From assembly GCF_910596095.1 (NCBI RefSeq), contig NC_056543.1, forward strand, positions 25,740,542 through 25,804,541: DNA of 64,000 bases, in the 5' to 3' direction. Within the stretch, counting starts at the first letter, position 1. Each line of letters starts with the position of its first letter. Under the pieces are notes generated by a model. The model was not told where the DNA came from. It did not search any database and worked only from the letters and a program-made list of their open reading frames with translations. Positions 14,401 through 25,199 of the stretch are shown here, piece by piece. The position numbers were made by a program, and so were the translations under genes. Origin of the DNA: Thunnus maccoyii. Its lineage: Eukaryota; Chordata; Actinopteri; Scombriformes; Scombridae.

Positions 14401-17400
14401 TTGTTTTGAGTGGCTGAAGAAAAGCCAGAAGAAAAAATGGGTCTCACTGCAATAATGCTCAGAGAAAGAGTTATACAACTGGACATTGTTGTGCTAAAAG
14501 TCATTTACAATCATACGTATATTAAAGGGGTTTTTCAGCAGTCTAGTATTGTTCCATAAAGTCAGAGGACTTTTATTAAAAGAAGGAAAAAAATCGAAGC
14601 TGCATGGCCAAAAAACAAACCCATAATGCAACTTTGTTAGACGCTCCCTACTTGGTAAAAATGTGTGGTCTCTAAACCCAAACCGAGACAACCCGAGACT
14701 CACGACCAGTATTTACTATATTGACTAACTTTTTTCATGTACATCAGGGAAATACACCAATTTAATTGTTGCTGTGTCTGTAATTTAACTTACAAAAATC
14801 TGCATAATTTTATCAATCTCATCCACACTTGACATTCAGGAAGATAGTACTAACTGTTCAATGTGCTTTGTGCACGTATCTTTTGGAAAGGGCATTTTTA
14901 AGTGGGAGCAGTGAATTTCGCAGGTACATTAAACAAACAATCCAACACATTCTCCCACTCCTGATGTTGAAATGACTTTGCAGGTCCATAGCTTTCATCT
15001 TCTGTCTTTGATGATCTGATGCTTTGACAGTCTGTGTGTTTACTTCATTCAGCTAGCTTCATTGATGCTGATCCGTTTCCCTCACGGGGAGACTGCTAAG
15101 GAAAACAGACTCACTGCGAATTACTGCTTCAATGACTTAAACATGTCTATATGTCTTTCAATGTCTCTTTGTATTTGTCTAACTTCTGCCTCTGTGTCTG
15201 TGCACCTCCCCAGGTAAAGGAGATCTGATCGGCTCGGACTCCCTGACAAAGGAGCAGGTGATCAAGACCAACGCCAACGTCAAAGCCCTGACCTACTGCG
15301 ACCTGCAGTATATCAGCCTCAAGGGCCTCCGCGAAGTCCTGCGACTCTACCCTGAGTACGCCCAGAAGTTCATCAGCGAGATACAGCACGACCTCACTTA
15401 CAATCTGCGAGAGGGCCACGGGGCTGATGTAAGCACACACAGTAATGTTAAGCGCTGAAGAACAGAGAGTATTACTATGCATTAAGAGATGTGAATTAAT
15501 TGTTTGTGTAAGATTGTTTGCAAGTTAGCAAACTTTCCTCCATCTAATTACCCCTTAAGGAATGAATACAGTATTTTGAAATGAATCAAATTAGTAACAA
15601 GTTAGACTGCCCCCTAGTGGCCGTACTGAAAACATATAACAATAAATATATTATATATATATAACAACTAAAATAGACTAAATAAAACACAAAAGATGGA
15701 AAATGGAAAAAAAAGAAAAAAAGCTGATAAAAGAGACTAAAGATATGGCTATAATTATAAAAGTGTGTCTGTGGATGGCGTATGTTTATAAATCACAGCA
15801 CTCCATGTGCTCAAAGTTCAAATCTAAAATAAAATTTTATGGTGCAAATGTGTAGCCTGAGGGAACGCTCACCTTAAGAGGGATCTCGTGATAAATGCTA
15901 CGCATGACCTCTCCACCACTAATTTAAAAAACACACACATAGATCTGCACACACCACAATTTGACAAGCGTAGCCTTGAGGGGGTTTTTTTTCTTCACTT
16001 TCTTTACTCCTGCCATCAAATACACAAACACGCAGACTGCGCCTTTGGCTGGTACAGTAGCAGCAGAGGGAGCAAAACATAGGGACAAGAATAGCTTGGT
16101 GCTGCTGTTTGAAGCTGTCCTGTTGCTAAAAATAGAACAGGGGGGAAGCACGGGCTCTCCCTGACTGGCTGTATCCCCTGCAGCTGCTGCTAAGATTGGA
16201 TCCTGCTCGATATAAATAGCCCAGCCAGCCGAGGAGGAGAGCAGGGGAGGAGGAGGAGGAGGAGAGACGAAGAGGAGGGGGGAGATCTCATTTTCTATTC
16301 TTCTCTTCCTCAATCCCTCCTTTTCCACTGCAGTGCTTTGTCTCTCCAGGGCACAGCACACTTACTGCAGAGTACGAGTGGAGATCAAATGTGTAAATGT
16401 GTGCGCACTTATTGGTGTGTGTGTGTGTGTGTATATATAGGGGTATCAAGAGGATGCATGATTCCAGATGCACAAGCTGCTGCCCATATCTTAGGTCTGG
16501 GTTGCAGATGTCCGTTTTGGTTATGTATGCAAATCCCTTCTGGTACCAGCAGCCCAGGAGAGTGTGCTTGCATATGTATGTAAGACAAAGCCTGCTGATA
16601 TCTAGCACCTCATTACTCTGTAAACAAATACATCTAGAGACAATCTCAGAGGATGAATGAAGAATGATAACAATATTTCATACTAACAGAAAAGAGAAAT
16701 GTAAGTCTAAAGGCAAAAAGGATGATACAGAAGAAGAGGGAGAGTAGGAAAGTTTTTACTCAGCACGGATGAAGGCAGAAGATCTGTCAGGAAAAAAAGG
16801 AGAAAGCAAAAGATCCATCATGTTAGTAATGGTTGTGTCGCTCCCTGCTGATTCACAGGCTTCAGACTGACTGTCATGACCCCGGCGCCGGTGGGCAAAA
16901 CACTGTAATGTGCAAGAGCAACCAGTTGTGCACCGAGCTCTGCTACAGAAAGAGGAGGATATTATAGTATGTTTTGTACCGTGTGTTCTTGTGCTGTTGA
17001 ATCTCTGCACAAGAAACATGGCAGTGAGAACAACATGTTGCCTGCACATACTGTACAAACACAAACGTGAACATGCAGACACAAACTCACACTGTTGTTT
17101 GAAAAAGAAAAAAGAAAAAAAAAAAGCACTTTGTTCATTCTTGTCACGCACACACCTCACAACCATCCACTTACATGCCTGCACTCAGATTTATGTGTAC
17201 AGCCTGACTCCATCACACATACACGATGCGAATGCAAACTTCAGCACACCCACGCGCTCACACATACAGACGAGCACACGCCGACACGCGGCAAGCGCAC
17301 ACTTATCACGCCCCCGCATCGCAGAGCGCTCCTTGGTTTCCTCTGGAACTGAGAGCTAAGATTAGAACAAGAGAGCTAAAAATACATCACGGTGGCACAA

Positions 17401-19687
17401 GAGTGGGGGGGGGGGGGGGGTAGGGGGGGGCAGTGGGGGAGGAGGGGGAGGAGGAGAGAAAGAATGAGAAAAACAAGAGAGAATGCTGAGCAGGCAGAGG
17501 TGGAGGGAGCACAGACTTGATTAAAGGGACAGGAGAGAGAGAGTGTGGCTCAGAGGGGCAAAGGGAAAGCGGAGGGCGTTGGCTTGTCTGCATGATGAGA
17601 TATGAAATACATTCATTACTCATTGCACCAGTCAGTCTATGTTGGGGCATGAGATATGTGATTGTTTTGAAGACAGCATAGGAGACTGGCAAAGCTGTTG
17701 TTTTTAAAGTCGATGCAATTCATTTGTTTGATCAATCTTTTATTGTTCTCTTCTGTCTTCATCATTGGAAGAAATGTTTCAGTGTAAACAAGAGAGTGAT
17801 ACCACTGTGGATACCGAAGTCTAAGTTTTAATAACCTGAGGAGTCATTTGTGTGTATTCTGCAACTACATACAAAGTACACATACACACCATATTACACA
17901 TTATAATCCTGTCATTGTGAAAGAGGATGATAGAGAGATAGAGTTTGATTACAAAATTACGGCCCTGCTGCAAGCAGTACAAAACATAGGGGCAAGTTTG
18001 TGACAGTCTCATTAATCTTAAGTCACACCAACACACTCGTACACACCGAACATCCAGCTGCATAAATGATTTCTTTTCTGCTCTTCTTTTCTTTCTTTTT
18101 TAGAAGATGAAGAACTTTTAACGTGCGCGTCGTCTTCTCTTTTAATCATAGACAGAGTGCTGTTTTTGTTTAGCTTGTCATTTCTGGAAATTTCAGCAAC
18201 CCAGTATCAACACTGAAGACAGCCTAAATTATTCAGTTCGTAAGCAGGGACATTGCTGATGGGGAGCAGGGCGAGCCGGGGGAGTGCATGTGTGTGTGTG
18301 TATTTGTGTGTGTGTGTACTCACTGTAGCATGACAGGCTTCTTTTTGCAGTCTGGCAAAGACAGATGCATTTCGCAAAACAATATTTACTCAAAACAATA
18401 TAGGAAATAATAATTCAGTAATTCATTCATTTCAAAGTTGAGCCTCACTTGTTTAATCTAACTCTTCTTTCTGGTTTTTTCTCCAGCACTTCCCCATCTT
18501 ACAAGGTTCACAGGAAAAGTTTGGAGCATGACTTGTCACATCAACTACCTAGGGCATTAAACTTTGTGCTGTCTCTTAACATTTATGAACACAGTTCTTT
18601 CATTTCCTTCCCTTTTGCTCATGTTGTCTGATTTATTTATAGATAAGTCATATTTTATCCTCTACATGTTGATTGATACAAAGTCAAAACAGAACGCAGC
18701 AGCAGGGTATAAACCATAAAATAGTAATAATTAAAGTCTAAGGAAAACATGCACTAATGTAAACTAAAACAAGGCTACCACATACATCAAGTATGAAAAA
18801 TAAAAATACCTACATACTATACATCTAGCCAACACTCAGATCTCTCCTATGCAAAAGTCTAAAAGAATTCAAAGAACTGTGATATTAGATTGTCATATGA
18901 CAACAAATGACATATCAACTCATTCAGCCCCCCCAAAAAAATCACAACTGAAATGTTCCAAATATGAAAGAAAAAGAGCCGAGAAATCTTGCAGCGTGTG
19001 TATGAGATCGGCTTTGCACAAATGGGGTTTAAAATTGTGAATATTCCCACAATTTGGCTTCTTTAGAGTTAAATTCCCTACAAAAATTGCTCACTTTTCT
19101 CACGTTTTGTGGAAAAGACGTGTGTTTGTGTCTCCTGAAATCACCTCTGTTAGGAGAAGGGAGTGTGTCGAACTGAAATGATTGTCAAACATACTGGTAT
19201 AAAGGAACAAACTGTTGTGTTTGTCTACCACCCACTGGTACGATCACGTCATTACACTCTATTTATCAACTGAGTCTGAGGCAACAGTGCTAAAAATATG
19301 TCAACCAATAGTTTCCAACCTCACTGTTGCTGCCAATAACAACAGGTGTGGTGGCTCACTCTGCTGGCGCATTCAGGAACTGGTTTGCATCACTTCAATT
19401 CAAACTCTCATCATTCTCTTTTTCTCTCAGGTGGACTGGGAAAGTAATGGTAGTCTGGTGAAGAAGCTGCCGTCCATCCGGGAGGATGAGGAGGGTGATG
19501 AGGAGCAGAACTCGGTGTCTCATGCCCCCCGCTCCCCACTACGTCTCAGCAGGGGGCTCAACTCGCCCTTGCGCTCCCCTCTCCTGCCGCCTAGGCCGTT
19601 CCGCGCCCCCTCTGAGCACTCCCGCCCCACCACCCTGCAGATACCAGTGGTCAGCTTCAGCAGCGCACCGCCTGAACTCAGCCCCAG

Positions 19688-19719
<32 letters not shown>

Positions 19720-21869
19720 TTGCTGTAAAAGAAGGAGAAACTGAGTATAACCAATGATCAGAAAGATTCAGGGGATCAGTTCTCAGCATGCAGTTAGGGG
19801 AGCGACTGCACTCACTGCAGTTGGCAACATAGATGTCTGGCTGCCATGGCAACCAGTACGATACAGTGCTGGTGGCTGATGTTGGAAATTGTATGTTTTC
19901 CATGATGTTTTCACACTGTAGGATGATGTGTCCATATGTGCACAGAGATTAATAACACCCTACTGTGCAGTGGTGTGAGAGTGAAAGCTGCAGATAGGAA
20001 GATGTTTATGGTGAAATGAAAATGCTGCACAGCCAACACAGATACAAACTGTGATCAATGCTCTTTTGTTTTTTTCTTTTTCCACCTCCTCTTCTGATTT
20101 ACATTCCTCTCTCATGTTTTCTCTTGCTTTTAATCCCTCTCTCTCCACACAGATTTGTGGACGGCATTGAAACGGAGAGCATTTCCAACTCATCACAGAA
20201 GTTTGAGTTCAGTCCCAGCCTGTCATCCGCAGCCCCACCCTCACCGTACCCAGGTAACACACACACACAACTGCATAGTATTTTGCTCTCTCTTTCAGAA
20301 GAAAAGATTTGTAATGAGGATTAATGTTCATATGTGTGTGTGTGTGTGTGTGTGTAGGGATCCGGGAGCAGTCTGAGATCAAGCAGAGTGTGTCTAAATT
20401 GACTGAGGAGGTGAGTTCTGACTTGATGTTGCATGTTTTCACATCTCTCATAAGGCTGTAACTACTACCCCTTTATCTTTTAGTCTGCAGGATATTTCAT
20501 AAACTACTAAACAGATTTCATGGCAATTTGACTGAAAATTAGGCTCTGGGCAGGCCACCACCAGCCAATTAGCATAACTCGTTCACATTGCATGTTTTAT
20601 TGCAGATCTGGTTCCGGATGCAAAAAGGTGTACTGTAAACTCTGACTGTCATCAGCATGCACTATAGAGTGTGAATAAATGGTGTTGCTGTCAGGGAACA
20701 TAATATATGCAGAGTGTATATCAGATTATGCTTTACACAAATAAACAATTCATTATTTATTATTTCAGTAATCACCCTTGCCTTTCCCATTACTTTCTGG
20801 AGGAATGAGATGTCCTGCAGCAATTAATGGACTTAACCTTCATCTGTTTTTCTGTTGTGTGTATGTATGCTGTCTCCTCACCATACAGATGAACAGCCTC
20901 TCTAAACAAGTCTCCGTGCTCAGTCAAGAGCTGCAGGAAATGACACGCCTGCTTAAGCCCCTCCTCCAAAGAGCACCGCAGCCAATCCTGACGACCATGA
21001 TGCCAAATTTAACCCCACCTCCTAGCAGTGCCAGCCAGCTGTCAACAAGCACCAGTCTAGTGATGCCACCGCCCGCCACACCTTGTTCCTTCCAGAGACC
21101 TGACACTCATTCCCTGTTGGACAGTGGAGACATAGAGGTTGTGGATTTGCCAGGATGCCTTCTCCCAACTCCTCATTCACCAAAAAGGCCTAATTCATCT
21201 CCCTCAGCTTTGCCACAGCCCCTGTCCAACCTCCCAGGGGACAACATCAAGGGCCCTGCCCACTCCAACCTTTCCTCGCCTGAAGAAGGACTTCATGAGG
21301 GATCCCATATCTTGCGAAGCCTCCATGCTTCCTCCAGTAATGGCATATTTCTGCCCTCGCTGCACGACCAGCCTCCCCTGGCCTCTCACGCCCCTTCACC
21401 TTCTCTCTCCTTCTCCATGTCCCTCTCCTCCTCTCCATCTCTTTCCCCCTGCCAAGGGCCCCACCTGTCCCGACCTGTCAGCTGTGCCAGCAGAGGCCTG
21501 CTCCCTCCGCCTCCCTCCCAGGACACCCCTCCTCCCCAGTCCTCCCACTGTTCAGCTCCCCCATCGCTCACATCCTCGCCAGGCGCCCATCGGCTGAGGC
21601 CCTCCCCGTCCATCCCTCTCGTGACCCCCACCTTCTCTCTCCATCCCTCCACCCTCTCCCTGCCCTTGTCTTTGGACTTTGTCGGTGCAAGAAGGCAAGG
21701 AGAAACCCAGACTCTCACCCGGTGCAACTCACAGCCGCACCGCGGTCAGGCCAGATCTGTCACTCATCCCCAGGAGCTGGAGATGCAGGAGTGGAGAGGA
21801 GAGGCAGAGGAGGGGAGGTACTCCACAGGGCACATCAGCTTCATTGATGAAGATGAGCCAGCGGTATGA
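3384..21869 (+). CDS. kcnh4/8-like: ELK-type (Kv12) voltage-gated potassium channel, C-terminal half (KCNH4/KCNH8/KCNH3 family)
   Basis: Seven exons of a plasma-membrane potassium channel: 3384-3583, 5001-5250, 15214-15428, 19431-19687, 20153-20253, 20358-20410 and 20889-21869 (stop TGA). Phases join to 684 residues. Exon 1 starts at the end of S6 ([20 protein letters not shown]) and holds the C-linker. Exons 2-3 encode the cyclic-nucleotide-binding homology domain ([20 protein letters not shown], then LTYCDLQ) and end with the DLTYNLREG stretch carrying the Y-N-L intrinsic-ligand triad known in this family. Exon 4 has an acidic linker after LPSIREDEE. Exon 7 starts with a short leucine-rich segment that could be a coiled coil, followed by a long Ser/Pro-rich tail ending in -DEPAV. 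The PAS domain and S1-S6 must lie upstream of the window. Orthology is unsettled: RVHRLP and LQLPLF resemble human KCNH4, the QVIKTN block resembles KCNH8, and the terminal valine is shared with KCNH3/8. The family call is near certain. Confidence 0.93.
3584..5000 (+). other. ELK channel intron
   Basis: Intron with donor gtgagt after the exon ending at 3583 and acceptor ttacag before 5001. It contains the probable repeat at about 4065-4530. The open frame reaching back from the exon at 5001 to 4794 is intron read-through. Confidence 0.85.
4065..4530. repeat. Probable teleost interspersed DNA repeat
   Basis: The block begins near gtggacccaaatgcagga and continues with A-rich, GCAGG-rich sequence (cagcacttaaatacaaac, aacaggaaaggaactaatag), ending near tctgacag. 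This composition and opening resemble a family of non-coding DNA-transposon derivatives abundant in ray-finned fish. Ends are approximate and no target duplication was confirmed. Confidence 0.5.
6240..6310. repeat. Imperfect (TG)n microsatellite
   Basis: Interrupted TG repeats with TA and TC units. Confidence 0.9.
9345..10397. mobile_element. Foldback (long inverted repeat) non-autonomous DNA element
   Basis: The left end has tgtctaagtgactaatgggg. The right end, reverse-complemented, reads tgtctaagtgacttatgggg, and the two keep matching for roughly 250-300 bases through gtcaatacgtccactaaaag and aagtctcgctcaagaaga. The arms (9345-9470 plus 9901-about 10003, against about 10095-10397) face each other around a loop of about 90 bases. 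The left arm is interrupted by the insertion at 9471-9892. No transposase open frame is present, so this is a non-autonomous relic. The family was not identified. Confidence 0.8.
9471..9892. mobile_element. 422-bp insertion nested in the foldback element, 8-bp target duplication
   Basis: The 8-mer gtcaatac occurs at 9463-9470 and again at 9893-9900, immediately flanking this segment. The opposite arm of the host foldback has the uninterrupted sequence (10300-10307 on the other strand), which is the empty site. An exact 8-bp duplication is typical of hAT-superfamily transposition. The insert starts catggatgtataaagagaac. Terminal inverted repeats are weak, so the hAT label is an inference. Confidence 0.75.
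11400..11427. repeat. (GT)n microsatellite
   Basis: A run of about 14 GT units in the ELK channel intron. A shorter run of CA lies at 11884-11909. Confidence 0.93.
12968..13500. mobile_element. hAT-like non-autonomous element (533 bp)
   Basis: The left terminus is cagacctgccaaca. The reverse complement of the right terminus is catacctgccaaca, matching at 13 of 14 positions. Flanks are cgttgagt (12960-12967) and cattgagt (13501-13508), an 8-bp duplication with one mismatch. The CA-start terminus and 8-bp duplication fit the hAT superfamily. No transposase remains. Confidence 0.8.
13590..13950. repeat. Pyrimidine-rich (C/T) low-complexity tract
   Basis: Several hundred bases of mostly C and T on the plus strand, with repeats of ctcc, cttc and ccct. 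Open frames here on either strand are compositional. Confidence 0.7.
16126..16280 (+). promoter_or_regulatory. Candidate intronic promoter/enhancer: MEF2 site, E-box and TATA box
   Basis: In order: a MEF2 consensus ctaaaaatag (16126-16135), an E-box cagctg (16181-16186) and a TATA box tataaata (16211-16218), followed by a purine-rich GGA tract. The spacing would suit a tissue-specific promoter or enhancer. No downstream first exon can be demonstrated, so the function is inferred from motifs only. Confidence 0.35.
17405..17447 (+). repeat. Long G runs, potential G-quadruplex
   Basis: Sixteen G in a row at 17405-17420, eight at 17423-17430, five at 17435-17439 and further short runs. This satisfies the pattern of four G runs with short loops on the coding strand of the ELK channel intron. 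Confidence 0.9.
19690..19721 (+). repeat. (CA)n repeat abutting a splice donor
   Basis: About 16 CA units start three bases into the intron that follows exon 4 of the ELK channel (donor gtaaca at 19688). Confidence 0.95.
20254..20357 (+). other. 104-bp ELK channel intron with AC repeat at 5' end and GT repeat at 3' end
   Basis: The intron starts gtaacacacacacacaa and ends in about eleven TG units followed directly by tag. The two ends are complementary and could pair in the pre-mRNA. The only pyrimidine-rich stretch (20285-20296) lies about 60 bases upstream of the used AG. Confidence 0.9.
20411..20888 (+). other. ELK channel intron
   Basis: Bounded by donor gtgagt at 20411 and acceptor atacag before 20889. 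Around 20490-20620 there is a stretch (tttcataaactactaaacag) resembling a fish interspersed repeat; its ends were not determined. Confidence 0.8.
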
Positions 21870-23882
21870 ACGGAATACAAATGAGCAAAAGTCAAAGATT
21901 ACACAAGAGTAGCAGAGAGTGACAGAGAGGGAAAAGGGGATAAAAAGGAGATCAGATCAGGGAAACTGACAACAGGATGATGGAATGAAAAGCAATGGCA
22001 GACAGACAGCTGGTCTATTTCACACGGGAAGCAATTTGTCAGGCAGGAAATTCTAAAATGACTGACAGGTAAACAGATACACACCTGGGAGGCCGAGACA
22101 CAAAGCCAGCTGTCGGCAAATCAGTGTGGACGACTACTTTGTCCTTTTCAGCACTGATCAACCACAGAACTACAACAGCACAAATTGTCTTACAGTATCT
22201 ACACTCCAGTAGCACCAGTCAATCCCTGCAGCTACTGGGACACACAGGACCACAGCACATCTTTCTAACAGGTTCCATTATTCTCTGGAGCCTAATTTAG
22301 CTCTTTCTTGTTAACTACAATACAATATTGCTCTTAAAAACTCAGTATGGATGTCTCCTCCTCTTCAAAGGGCAGGTAATAACACACATATCTCACGCTG
22401 AGGAACATGTTTTTACCCAAGCGTAACAATCCGAGCCGCTGCACTGGGACTGGGAATGTAAACTCTTCATCAGGTCACTTACGCTTCATTGGTGGGATTA
22501 TCTTTTGAAAGGGATGCGATTATGGAGGAAAACATCAAGCTGATATCAAATCATCTCTTCAAAGTCATACACATTCAGAGAAAACACACAATCTACAAAC
22601 ATATAAGGATATCTGAATTGGGTTTTAACTTTTGACAGAGTAGTCCATGTTTTGTTTCCCCGCTAAAAGAAGTTTTAAGTACACATTCTGGTCAGTAGGT
22701 GAGCATGTGAAGAAGCAGAGATGCTGAGTGTGGACCTAAATATCCAGGCAAGCGGTAGGGTTGTGTGCCAAAGACAAAAACAAGATTTATAGGAAAAATG
22801 AGGGAGAAACACTAATATTCTAAACAGCAGCCATATGTCATAGTTTATCACCATCATGACTGTTTACAACCAGCCTAACAGATTGTAAAAACAAACTCCC
22901 ACATCACTCCTGAGCTTTAGCCATCCAGCCATTCGTGCCTTCTCCATATAAAGACATAGACTTCCCTCAAGTTAACTACAAGCAAGCATTTGGATCAAAA
23001 TTTACAGAAAGCCATCAAATTCACCTACAGAGAACATTTGCACCTTTATCGAAAATGTCGACTATAGAATATGTTTATTTATTAAGGCTGTGTATTTATT
23101 TATTTTTATTGATGAGAGCGACGAGGAAGTATATCGTGCGTTTGGGAGATCGGAATGGAAACAGGCTGGGGAGGAAGATTTACATTCTTACTTCACAACT
23201 GCATGCACTCTAGACTGAGTGGACCCATCCTAATTCTTATGTAGCACTCACACATAAAGCATATCTTGAACACACACACACTCATCATCATCATCTTCAA
23301 CCCCTTTGCCAACCACTGAGCTTAATGCTGGTATGAGACAACAGCCTAACTCTAAAAAACAAAAAACAAACAAAAAAAACTACAATACCCAGGCTGCACC
23401 ACTATGGAGGTCTCAGGACTTCTGTACAGACTCTTTTTTTCCGCTTTGGTGAGGTGCTGCTTTGTGCAGCACAGGTCCACCACATGTTACTTGTAATATA
23501 GACAGTCAGATTTCTGGTTTCTATTTTCTGTAATGGGAGCAGGGCAGGGGACTACCTGGACTCTTTACACACTGAAATACAAAGACTGACTGAGCAGAAC
23601 TCCCATCGATGTCTGTGGAGTGTCTGATCGTGCCGGTTGCTCTGGGGTGCGGTGGGATAGAGGGGGGGTCTTGGGTACACAAAGGGGTTTTAAATCAAAT
23701 GCATGTCACAGCTTTTTTTGCATGAGGAATGTGCCTGCTTTTGAGCTGCCGAGGGCAGAGGGCTAATGGGAGTAGACAAACAGCCTGCCCTGTTGGAGGT
23801 TGTTGGGTTTCAGATGTATTTTATTAAAGACTGCTGTTACATAAAAAAAAAAAAACTTTACCAGGATTACATACTGTACAAC

Positions 23883-23888
23883 AATAAA
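23883..23888 (+). terminator. Candidate polyadenylation signal, ELK channel gene
   Basis: An AATAAA is followed within 30 bases by the GU-rich stretch agtgttgttttgtaag. This would give a 3' UTR of about 2 kb. A second pair of overlapping AATAAA signals lies at 24639-24648. Confidence 0.5.
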
Positions 23889-25186
23889 GAAGTGTTGTTT
23901 TGTAAGATATCAGACTCCTGTGCTACTCTTGGGAACCATCACATTTGGCAAACATTAGCCCCAGTTTGTACCTCTTATGTATTACATTCGAGTCACAGAG
24001 GTAAGCATATGTTTCTCTGTAAAATAAACAGTGTTTGAAAAACCCAGAAGGTCATTTAACAACACGTAATGCTGTTCTGAAGGTATTTCCAGAATCCGTA
24101 AAGACTCGTCCATGTGCTGCTGCTGAAAAAGGAAAAAAAAAAAAAAAATTTTTAACCCGTTTTCCAAGTTGCAGCTGTATCCTCCTATTCAGGTAGCCAG
24201 CAATAATGTACAGTGTGTCCTTGCTCTTTCTGTACAATACAAGCACATTATTGTGTATGAAAATCTAGAATAATAGAAAGTAACATCAATACGCCAAATC
24301 CAAACCAAAGACATATTTTAATTCAAGCTACCATCTGTGTTTGGATTAGGAAACAGAGTGGCAACTTTGGAAACCTATTCATATTTTTGTTGTGCAGCAA
24401 ACATTTTTTCATCCAGATTGTTAGAGGTCTCTGGAAATACTCAGAACACAAGCAGCACTTACCCCTCCCTCATTACCACCACTGAGGTGCCCTTGAATGA
24501 GGCCCAACTACTCCAGTGGAGCAGATCAGACTGTGGCTATACAGGGAAGCTTTGAGGTGTGGATGTGTGTAACAGTGTGAATGTAGTCAGGGGGGTGTTC
24601 CTAAAAAAGAGAGACTGCCTCTCAGTGAAACGTCCCTGAATAAATAAAAAAGCGTTTGAGACCTATTAAAACCATTTTTGAAACATCTACATATTTTTTG
24701 GAGATGCTTGCCTTGGACTCAAATGTAAGGGTAATACATGAGGCACAACCTGGGGTTAGGTAACCATGAACTGCAATACAAACTTATTAGGAAGTCCACT
24801 GTACTTGCATATATTTGTGCTTTCTTTTAGACATTGTGGATTAGAGATGGGGAAGCAACAGACGGAGGAGCAACAAAACAAAGAAAAGTCCGAGCTGGAT
24901 TTGCTCCTTGCTACATGTGACTGCAGAAGCTCTCATACACACAACTTAACACTTGAAGCAAACCTACGCTCCTTTGGAATTTTACCAAAAAGTACCTTAA
25001 CCTCCAACGAGAAAAAAGACGCAACACAAAGGAAGTCCTTCTTCAGGTCTGCATATATTTTCAGTGATAACATTCATTCTATCAGAGCTTCAGTAAGGTT
25101 TGAAATGTCAGGGAACAACACTCTATAGAAATATCCTGATGGAAAGAGGAACTTATATGGTAGAGGGGTGAAACACAATAGGACAC

Positions 25187-25192
25187 TTTATT
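25187..25192 (-). terminator. armc8: Possible polyadenylation signal, armc8
   Basis: TTTATT on the plus strand (AATAAA on the minus strand). It is the first such hexamer seen downstream of the armc8 stop at 26515-26517, and would give a 3' UTR of about 1.3 kb. Confidence 0.35.
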
Positions 25193-25199
25193 CTGCTGC

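Larger units (their letters stand above)
5251..15213 (+). other. Large (10 kb) ELK channel intron
   Basis: Bounded by donor gtaagt at 5251 and acceptor ccccag at 15208-15213. It splits a glycine codon inside the cyclic-nucleotide-binding homology domain (ILG|KGDLIG). It holds TG/CA microsatellites near 6240-6310, 11400-11427 and 11884-11909, the foldback element at 9345-10397 with a nested insertion, the hAT-like element at 12968-13500, a pyrimidine-rich stretch at about 13590-13950 and a 32-bp palindrome at 14002-14033. No coding exon is recognised. Confidence 0.8.
15429..19430 (+). other. 4.0-kb ELK channel intron with a GC-rich, motif-dense core
   Basis: Bounded by donor gtaagc at 15429 and acceptor tctcag before 19431. 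Its centre (about 16000-17600) is richer in G and C than the flanks. It contains a TATA/E-box/MEF2 cluster, a purine-rich GGA tract (16230-16280) and very long G runs (17405-17447). The open frames between 15900 and 17700 are not protein-like. Confidence 0.75.

Noticed and set aside
16756-17425. Overlapping open frames of up to 149 codons on both strands
   Set aside because: They follow CA-, A- and G-rich low complexity, match no family I know, and lie within an intron with intact flanking splice sites.
21139-21727. Long open frames in other frames over the last ELK channel exon
   Set aside because: They are shadows of the Ser/Pro-rich coding tail, where C/T-rich sequence is free of stops in several frames.
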